Source of the DNA: Fidelibacterota bacterium
GTDB taxonomy: Bacteria > Marinisomatota > Marinisomatia > SCGC-AAA003-L08 > GCA-002719095
Assembly: GCA_002705575.1 (NCBI GenBank)
Contig: PAHI01000047.1
Location: 1-22,049, forward strand
DNA: 22,049 nucleotides
Direction of reading: 5' to 3'
A program made the translations under genes and the position numbers. Of this stretch, positions 16,731 to 22,049 are shown piece by piece. Within the stretch, counting starts at the first letter, position 1; each line of letters begins with the position of its first letter. The notes below the pieces were generated by a model that was not told where the DNA came from, made no database searches, and saw only the letters and a list, made by a program, of their open reading frames with translations.

Positions 16731-18839
16731 TTATTTAATTAAAGTAATTTTCTTTGTTTGTTTGAAATTATCTGCATTTAGTTCCACAATATAATTACCA
16801 GAAGCAATGTCTTTTGCATTCCAGATAGTTGAGTGATTACCAGCAATAATATGTTTACTTTCTAAGGTTTTAATAAGCGTTCCAGTCATATTATAAATTT
16901 TGAGCTCTATAAATGAATTTGAAGGAGCGAAGTATTCGATATTAACTGATGGATTAAATGGATTAGGATAGGGTGTCTTTAATTTATAATTAGATGGCAA
17001 TGAAATAGTTTCGTTGGATAAAGTCTGGCTATTTACAACTGTCATAGAAATAATTTTTTCAAGTTCGGGACGATGACGAGGTGTTACCCTTAATGAAAAT
17101 TCGTCTCCAATAGCATAAATACCAGTTACTTCGTAGTAATTTCCAGGAGAAATTGTTATGCTTTGCACAGGAGATGTTATGCCTAAGTTTCCATTTTCTT
17201 CAAACCATTGATATTCGAAAACCTCTTCTAAATCTCCATTATTCCATATTTTAAATCGTGCTGAGGTTTCTATTGAAATCATTCCATTTCCATCATCAAT
17301 CGTTTCAAAGGGATAGACATGCCCCAATTCATCAACATAGCTATAATTATTTGCTGTTACACTAAAAGCAACAGGGTATAGGCCTTTAATTCTATGCGCT
17401 CTATAAACAAGACCCGCAGGTAAAGTTAAATTGTAATTCCCTCGCCATACAATTTCTCCAAGATTGTTTACTTCAAGAGATGTACCGCCTTCACCAATTG
17501 TAGTTATAAGGTAGTTTCCATTATTAAGTTTGGCAGTATTACCAGATACATTCCCAAAAAGATCTTCAGACAATCTGTATTCCCAAACAATACTAGCATT
17601 ACATCCACTATCAGTTTCTTCTACATTTATTTCAAGTGCTCTACTAGTTGGATAATCTAAAGAATCATCTAATAATTGACTTATATTTCCATTATCAAAT
17701 ATTAAAATGTTACCATTTTCTAAAATTTGAATACTGTGTTGAAAGCTAAAGTTTAAATCAAGGCCACAGTCAACTTCATCAGAAGGCATCCCAAATCCAA
17801 TCTGCCAATCAATTTCTTTTGTTGCTTTATCTATTTTTATAATTCTAGATAAATTTCTAGATGAAAGATAAAGTTTATCATTGTTAGAATCATATGTAAG
17901 AGCATTACAGTGAGTCCAATCGTAAACCCCATCTTGAAGGGTATTTATGCTCCATGAACCACCTATCACATCATAATCCTGAAGGTAGTCAAGATAATCA
18001 AATGTACTCCATTCCCAAACAACATTTTTTGTATCGCTTTCCCATTCAATAATTTTGTCACCAGCCCATGGAAAAACAAAACACCCAGAGCCACCTCCAC
18101 AAGATGGATAAGTTGGAAAAAAAGAAAAAGTTTGCAGGATATTAAAAGGTATATTTTCTGGAATCTGACCTGATTGCCTAAACTCAGTCAAGCCCATATA
18201 ATTTCCATTTGGAAGCTTGAAAAAATCGTGATGTAAAAAACTATCGTTTGGTTCAATCCAGATTTCTTCAGAATCAATTGAAAATTGAATGCCAGGCAAA
18301 TTATATTCATTTTCTTCTACATACTTTGATCCAAACAAATTACCATAACCATCATTACTGTAGTAAACAATATTACTGTTTCCGGAATTCCAAACTTCAT
18401 TGCCATCTTTGTCAATTGCTGCACTATAATAATCAAAAAATGAACTAAATATTGTTAATCCTTCTGCGTACTGATTGTCATTTGACATTAATGTTGTAGC
18501 ACTAGAAATTTTAGGATTAGTGGTAAAAGAAAATATATTTGACCAGTTTGATGGATTGCTTTCATTGGTGTTAAATCCTCTGACTCTCCAAAAATATTGA
18601 GTATCCCAATCAATCGTGTTTTTTTCTATATAGATTAAGCTTTCACTTGTTGAACTGCTTACTATGTTTGAAAAGTTTTGATCAGTGGATATTTGTATTT
18701 CATATGAATTTACACTTGGAAATTGATTCCATTCAAATAAAACATGTGTATAATTGATTGAACTTTCATTTGCAGGCTTTAAAAGTGTTGATGAGAAAAT
18801 AAAAGTTGATAGTATAAATATTTTTAAAAAGTAAATTAT
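16731..18839 (-). CDS. Aryl-sulfate sulfotransferase (ASST)-like protein with FN3 domain, T9SS tail and apparent ATA start
   Basis: The first ATG in this frame (18488) falls after about 117 codons that are open, stop-free and clearly coding. They give a signal peptide (IYFLKIFILSTFIFSS) and a fibronectin type III domain (about 22-108; VLFEWNQFPSVNSYEIQIS, QYFWRVRGFN). No ATG, GTG, TTG or CTG exists in that stretch. A perfect AAGGAGG at 18848-18854 precedes ATA (18839), 8 nt away, in a TAATA overlap with the upstream stop; ATA at 18842 or ATT at 18836 are alternatives. Counting from 18839, the ASST domain has HHD (203-205) before LPNGN, His310 (DWTHCNAL), Arg328 (LSSR; 18 residues on, as in E. 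coli ASST) and His368 (FQHSI). A T9SS C-terminal domain (about 607-702; PYPNPFNPSVNIEY) predicts export through the type IX system. An annotation starting at 18488 would lack the signal peptide. Confidence 0.8.
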   Translation of the reverse strand: MIYFLKIFILSTFIFSSTLLKPANESSINYTHVLFEWNQFPSVNSYEIQISTDQNFSNIVSSSTSESLIYIEKNTIDWDTQYFWRVRGFNTNESNPSNWSNIFSFTTNPKISSATTLMSNDNQYAEGLTIFSSFFDYYSAAIDKDGNEVWNSGNSNIVYYSNDGYGNLFGSKYVEENEYNLPGIQFSIDSEEIWIEPNDSFLHHDFFKLPNGNYMGLTEFRQSGQIPENIPFNILQTFSFFPTYPSCGGGSGCFVFPWAGDKIIEWESDTKNVVWEWSTFDYLDYLQDYDVIGGSWSINTLQDGVYDWTHCNALTYDSNNDKLYLSSRNLSRIIKIDKATKEIDWQIGFGMPSDEVDCGLDLNFSFQHSIQILENGNILIFDNGNISQLLDDSLDYPTSRALEINVEETDSGCNASIVWEYRLSEDLFGNVSGNTAKLNNGNYLITTIGEGGTSLEVNNLGEIVWRGNYNLTLPAGLVYRAHRIKGLYPVAFSVTANNYSYVDELGHVYPFETIDDGNGMISIETSARFKIWNNGDLEEVFEYQWFEENGNLGITSPVQSITISPGNYYEVTGIYAIGDEFSLRVTPRHRPELEKIISMTVVNSQTLSNETISLPSNYKLKTPYPNPFNPSVNIEYFAPSNSFIELKIYNMTGTLIKTLESKHIIAGNHSTIWNAKDIASGNYIVELNADNFKQTKKITLIK

Positions 18840-19570
18840 TATGGTATCCTCCTTAAACTTTTTTCTTTAAAATAGCTTTCTTCTATAGTGGATGTTGTAT
18901 CAAGCTCAACAATAAATAAGTCAGTATAGTTGTTATTTTTCAAATTAACGACTTTTAAAGATTTAAGTGAATGATTTTGATTATATTTAAAAATTTTTTG
19001 TTTAAGTGCTTTCCCTTCTAAGTTATAAGATGTTTCTTTTAAAGGTATCAGATTTTTTATAGATATCCAAGTTTTATGTTTTAAGTAATTTGTCGTGTCT
19101 ATTTTTAATAAACTTTCTATTACATAGCAAGCTTCTTTATTGATAATCTCTGAATCTAGCAATGAATATGTGTAATCATCAATTTGCCTAACATATAAAT
19201 CTTCAAAGCTTAGCTCTGAATTCATGAATGAGTCAGTTTTTTTGGATGAGGTTATTTTTCGTATTTTTTTATAACGAGGATGCCACATTCTCATATCTGT
19301 GAAATTTTCTTTTTCTTGCTTTAGAAAAGCCATTCCTTTGTATTCATTTGGCTCGATGAACCAAATGAGTTGTTTTTCTCCATTATGTATTGTCCAAGAT
19401 TTGAAGATTGCTGTTCTTTTCTTATTATTAGATGTCTTTGTTGTTTCCATTTTAAGGGTAGATTTAATATATAGCGGCTTATCCTTATTGTTCATTTTTT
19501 TGATTATATCATACGCCTCTTCATGCAAGGATATGCAAAAGATGATATTAAATATTAGCAGATATTTCAT
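18839..19570 (-). CDS. LolA-like outer-membrane lipoprotein-sorting family protein (periplasmic lipid/lipoprotein carrier)
   Basis: The 243-residue protein starts with a signal peptide (MKYLLIFNIIFCISLH) followed by EEAYDIIKKMNNKDKP. It has features of the LolA-like family found with MMPL exporters: STLKMETT, RTAIFKSWTIHNGEKQLIWF (53-72), EPNEYKGMAFL, DMRMWHPRYKKIRKI (92-106), SELSFEDL and a C-terminal region predicting KVVNLKNNNYTDLFIVELD. LolA folds shelter a lipid tail in a half-barrel. Such paralogs are thought to carry lipids or lipoproteins between an RND exporter and the outer membrane. Its start lies 23 bp inside cysQ, and its stop overlaps the next gene's probable start. It therefore belongs firmly to the PAPS operon. 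The MMPL gene is about 8 kb away, on the other strand. Confidence 0.75.
   Translation of the reverse strand: MKYLLIFNIIFCISLHEEAYDIIKKMNNKDKPLYIKSTLKMETTKTSNNKKRTAIFKSWTIHNGEKQLIWFIEPNEYKGMAFLKQEKENFTDMRMWHPRYKKIRKITSSKKTDSFMNSELSFEDLYVRQIDDYTYSLLDSEIINKEACYVIESLLKIDTTNYLKHKTWISIKNLIPLKETSYNLEGKALKQKIFKYNQNHSLKSLKVVNLKNNNYTDLFIVELDTTSTIEESYFKEKSLRRIP
18848..18854 (-). promoter_or_regulatory. Perfect AAGGAGG ribosome-binding site without a standard start codon
   Basis: On the minus strand AAGGAGG is followed by ATACC and then ATA-ATA-ATT at spacings of 5, 8 and 11 nt. The site lies within the last codons (Arg-Arg) of the LolA-like gene. It is the strongest ribosome-binding site I see in the window, so it is hard to dismiss as chance. 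Confidence 0.75.
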
Positions 19571-20351
19571 TTTTAATTTTGCTTAGATCAAAAGATGAAT
19601 TTGCAATAAAAAAAGAGTTTCTTAAGTTCTCTTTATTATAACTCATTTCTTTATTTTTTGATAAATCTAATAATGTTCCATGCGCATATTTTAAAACAGC
19701 ATGTGCTGCTGCTGTATCCCATTCCATTGTAGGAGCTAGTCGAGGATAAATGTCCGCTTTCCCTTCTGCAACTAAGCAAATTTTAAGTGAGCTTCCCATA
19801 TTTATTAACTCAAAACTTCCAAAGGTATTTAAAAAATTACTTAGATACTGACTTTTATGAGATCTACTGGCTACAATTTTATAGGGTTCAGTAACTTTTT
19901 TATTAATATTTATTTTGGTTGTTTTATTGTTTTTTAAAACAAAAGATCCAGCCTTGGAGCCATACCAGTATTTATTTAAAACAGGAGCATATACAACTCC
20001 AAGAATAGGAGTGTTTTTTTCTATCAAAGCAATGTTGACAGTAAACTCACCGTTTTTTTTGATAAATTCTTTTGTTCCATCAATTGGATCAATTAGCCAG
20101 AACATATCCCAGTTTTTTCTTTCATGAAAATGTATATTCTTGCCCTCTTCTGATAGAATTGAAATATTAGGAAATTTTTTTTTCAGGTAAGAGCAAATGA
20201 TTTCATTGGATACTTTATCTGCTTTAGTTAATGGTGAATTATCGCTTTTATATTCAACCTCCATGATGCTTTTGTCAGAATGATTATATATATCCAATAT
20301 AGCATTTCCTGCTTTTTTAGATATACTTATTATATCATTAATATTCACCAT
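19548..20351 (-). CDS. cysQ: CysQ-type 3'(2'),5'-bisphosphate nucleotidase (PAP phosphatase)
   Basis: This 267-residue cytoplasmic enzyme has the complete metal-binding set of the inositol-monophosphatase superfamily: NSPLTKADKVSNE (38-50) with Asp45, LSEEG (66-70), WLIDPIDGTKEFI (85-97) with Asp88 and Asp91, and PTMEWDTAAAHAVL (207-220) with Asp212. The segment GSSLKICLVAEGKADIYPR is typical of CysQ rather than of plain inositol phosphatases. It hydrolyses PAP, the by-product of PAPS use, to AMP and phosphate, relieving inhibition of sulfotransferases. Length is normal for the family. The start codon shares a base with the upstream stop (TAATG at 20349-20353), so it is translationally coupled to the PAPS-forming enzyme. 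Confidence 0.93.
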   Translation of the reverse strand: MVNINDIISISKKAGNAILDIYNHSDKSIMEVEYKSDNSPLTKADKVSNEIICSYLKKKFPNISILSEEGKNIHFHERKNWDMFWLIDPIDGTKEFIKKNGEFTVNIALIEKNTPILGVVYAPVLNKYWYGSKAGSFVLKNNKTTKININKKVTEPYKIVASRSHKSQYLSNFLNTFGSFELINMGSSLKICLVAEGKADIYPRLAPTMEWDTAAAHAVLKYAHGTLLDLSKNKEMSYNKENLRNSFFIANSSFDLSKIKNEISANI

Positions 20352-21997
20352 TAAAGCAATTCTTTATTTTTTAAATATGATATTAGGTGATCAACTGCAT
20401 TAGTTACACTTATATTTGAGGTATCAATTGTAATTTCAGGATTTTTTGGTGGCTCATAAGGATCATCAATTCCAGTAAAACCTTTTATGATTCCTGCTCT
20501 TGCTTTGGCGTATAATCCTTTAACATCTCTTTTTTCACAAGTTTCTAAAGGAGTAGATATATGTACTTCTATGTAATTTCCTCCCTTACTAATAATCTCT
20601 CTATTTGCAATTCTGGGAGACTCGTAAGGTGCTATTGGAGCACATATAGCAATACCTCCATTTTTAGTTATTTCGCTAGCTACAAATCCAATTCGAGTAA
20701 TATTTAAATTTCGATGTTCTTTTGAAAATCCAAGTTCACTTGAAAGATGTGTTCTGACTATATCTCCGTCAAGAAGTGTAACTTTACGGTCTTGTAGTTC
20801 TAAAAGCTTCGCCATTAAAGCATTCGCAACTGTTGACTTGCCTGAACCTGAAAGTCCAGTAAAAAATAAAGTAAAACCTTGCTGTTCTTTAGGAGGATAT
20901 ATTTTTCTTAGCTCTTGAGTTATTTCTGGATATGTAAACCAATCAGGAATTTCTTCTCCGTTAATAATTTTTTTTCTTAGTTCAGTTCCAGATATATTTT
21001 TGCTTTTATGACCGCTAGGTATTTTGTCGAATTCATAAAAGTCATTTTTTTCTTCAACAAATACAAAAAGTTTAAATGGTAGCATTTTTATTCCAATTTC
21101 ATCTTGATGCTTAGATAAAAGTTCTTGAGCATCATAAGGTCCATAGAATGGGTTTCCTTCACTATTTGATCCTGGTCCAGCATGATCTCTACCAACAATT
21201 AAATGAGAGCATCCATAATTTTTTCGTATAATGGCATGCCATAGAGCCTCTCTCGGCCCAGCCATTCTCATAGCTAAAGGAATTAAGCTTAGTAAAGTAG
21301 ATTTTTTTGGAAAATAAGGTAATATTTTTTTATAACAGTTAACCCTAGTATAATGATTGAAGTCACCAGGTTTTGTCATACCAACGACAGGGTGAATTAA
21401 AATATTTGCATTTAATTCATCCATTGAACGTATCATTAATTCTTGGTGCGCTCTATGTATTGGGTTCCTTGTTTGGAATGCGATTGTTTGACTGTATTTT
21501 AATTTCGCAATTTCTTTTTTAACTTCGTTAGGAGATAGTCTTAATTTTTGGAAATCGTGATGAATAGGGTTGTTTATTTTTTCTAACTTTCCACCAACAT
21601 AATATTCTTTCAGATTGTTTAGTTGCTTAACTCCAGGATGCTCTTCGCTTGTTGTTCCAAAGACTTTTTCAGCTTCTTTTTCCTTGTCAGGCTTCCAAAT
21701 ATCCTCGATATCCATTTCTGCTATTAAAAAGCCTTCTTGATCTCTTAATTCTATTTTATTTTTATTTTTGATTGAATCTATAGATTCTTTAGAAAGATCT
21801 AAAATAATAGGCATAGGCCAAAGATTTCCATTTGATAATCTCATTTGATCTAACACACTCATATAGTCTTTTTTTATCATGAAGCCGGTTAAAGGCTTGA
21901 ATGAACCATCAAGTATAAGCTCTATATCGCAGATTTGGCGCTCAGTAAGCGTGATACTTTTAATTAATTTTTTTGTTTCAGTCATTGACTTATCCAT
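20351..21997 (-). CDS. sat-cysC: Bifunctional ATP sulfurylase - APS kinase (PAPS synthase fusion)
   Basis: The N-terminal ATP sulfurylase (about 1-370) has QTRNPIHRAH (175-184), RMAGPREALWHAIIRKNYGC (244-263) and GRDHAGPG (269-276). The C-terminal APS kinase (about 374-545) has the P-loop GLSGSGKST (381-389), LLDGD (408-412), CAPIAPY (452-458) and KGLYAKARAG (493-502). It converts sulfate and ATP to APS and then PAPS in the cytoplasm. The order sulfurylase-kinase is that of several bacterial and fungal fusions and opposite to animal PAPS synthetases. Both active sites look intact. The ATG at 21997 follows AAGGGG (22003-22008) with a 5-nt spacer. It heads the minus-strand operon with cysQ, LolA-like, ASST and cupredoxin-LRR genes. 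No PAPS reductase lies in the window, so use for sulfation rather than sulfur assimilation is favoured but not proven. Confidence 0.95.
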   Translation of the reverse strand: MDKSMTETKKLIKSITLTERQICDIELILDGSFKPLTGFMIKKDYMSVLDQMRLSNGNLWPMPIILDLSKESIDSIKNKNKIELRDQEGFLIAEMDIEDIWKPDKEKEAEKVFGTTSEEHPGVKQLNNLKEYYVGGKLEKINNPIHHDFQKLRLSPNEVKKEIAKLKYSQTIAFQTRNPIHRAHQELMIRSMDELNANILIHPVVGMTKPGDFNHYTRVNCYKKILPYFPKKSTLLSLIPLAMRMAGPREALWHAIIRKNYGCSHLIVGRDHAGPGSNSEGNPFYGPYDAQELLSKHQDEIGIKMLPFKLFVFVEEKNDFYEFDKIPSGHKSKNISGTELRKKIINGEEIPDWFTYPEITQELRKIYPPKEQQGFTLFFTGLSGSGKSTVANALMAKLLELQDRKVTLLDGDIVRTHLSSELGFSKEHRNLNITRIGFVASEITKNGGIAICAPIAPYESPRIANREIISKGGNYIEVHISTPLETCEKRDVKGLYAKARAGIIKGFTGIDDPYEPPKNPEITIDTSNISVTNAVDHLISYLKNKELL

Positions 21998-22049
21998 ACT
22001 AACCCCTTATTTTAAAAATATAGTAATAATAAAATATTATTATATTATA
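21998..22049 (-). promoter_or_regulatory. Leader of the PAPS operon
   Basis: This AT-rich leader holds the AAGGGG ribosome-binding site (22003-22008). A TATAAT on the minus strand lies at the very edge (22044-22049), about 47 bp before the ATG. Any -35 element would be outside the window, so the promoter call is weak. Confidence 0.3.

Noticed and set aside
1..22049. CRISPR arrays, tRNA or rRNA genes, insertion sequences
   Set aside because: I saw no regularly spaced direct repeats, no tRNA-like cloverleaf sequence, no transposase-like protein and no terminal inverted repeats.

Overview
The window is AT-rich, protein-dense bacterial DNA with no RNA genes or mobile elements that I can see. I infer a marine FCB-group bacterium, most likely Candidatus Marinimicrobia (SAR406/Marinisomatota). 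The reasons are the low GC, secreted proteins ending in paired dockerin-like repeats of the form GDxNxD...DIIxIVNIIL, one protein with a type IX secretion (T9SS) C-terminal tail (PYPNPFNP...), a GCTD...ALNYD...SC motif, and C10/C25 cysteine proteases. The phylum rests on protein style only.

Layout. Positions 1-100 hold the 3' end of a dockerin-tailed secreted protein. A fatty-acid-hydroxylase/sterol-desaturase family membrane enzyme follows (178-885). Next is a tightly overlapping plus-strand set: a C10 (streptopain-like) protease, a giant C25 (gingipain-like) protease and an MMPL/RND exporter (947-10542). A dockerin-tailed arylsulfotransferase (ASST) converges on the exporter from the minus strand (10532-12058). 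A divergent 140-bp spacer leads to a second plus-strand operon (12199-15288): a PAPS-dependent sulfotransferase with an N-terminal membrane anchor, a START-domain lipid-binding protein and an outer-membrane beta-barrel. The right third is one compact minus-strand operon read from 21997 to 15416: an ATP sulfurylase-APS kinase fusion, CysQ (PAP phosphatase), a LolA-like periplasmic protein, a second ASST with a T9SS tail, and a cupredoxin-LRR-dockerin protein.

How the genes may work together. The fusion enzyme makes PAPS, the sulfotransferase uses it, and CysQ removes the PAP by-product. Two exported ASSTs could move sulfuryl groups outside the cytoplasm. A START protein, an MMPL exporter, a LolA-like carrier and a beta-barrel lie in the same ~14 kb and resemble parts of a lipid-export route. 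A lipid hydroxylase lies nearby. I infer a locus for making, sulfating and exporting a lipid or hydrophobic metabolite; the sequence does not identify the substrate.

The most concrete new observation is that the second ASST gene is longer than any ATG/GTG/TTG start allows. An open frame running about 350 bp upstream of its first ATG encodes a signal peptide and a complete fibronectin type III domain. It is preceded by a perfect AAGGAGG ribosome-binding site, and an ATA stands where the ATG of a TAATG stop-start overlap would be.
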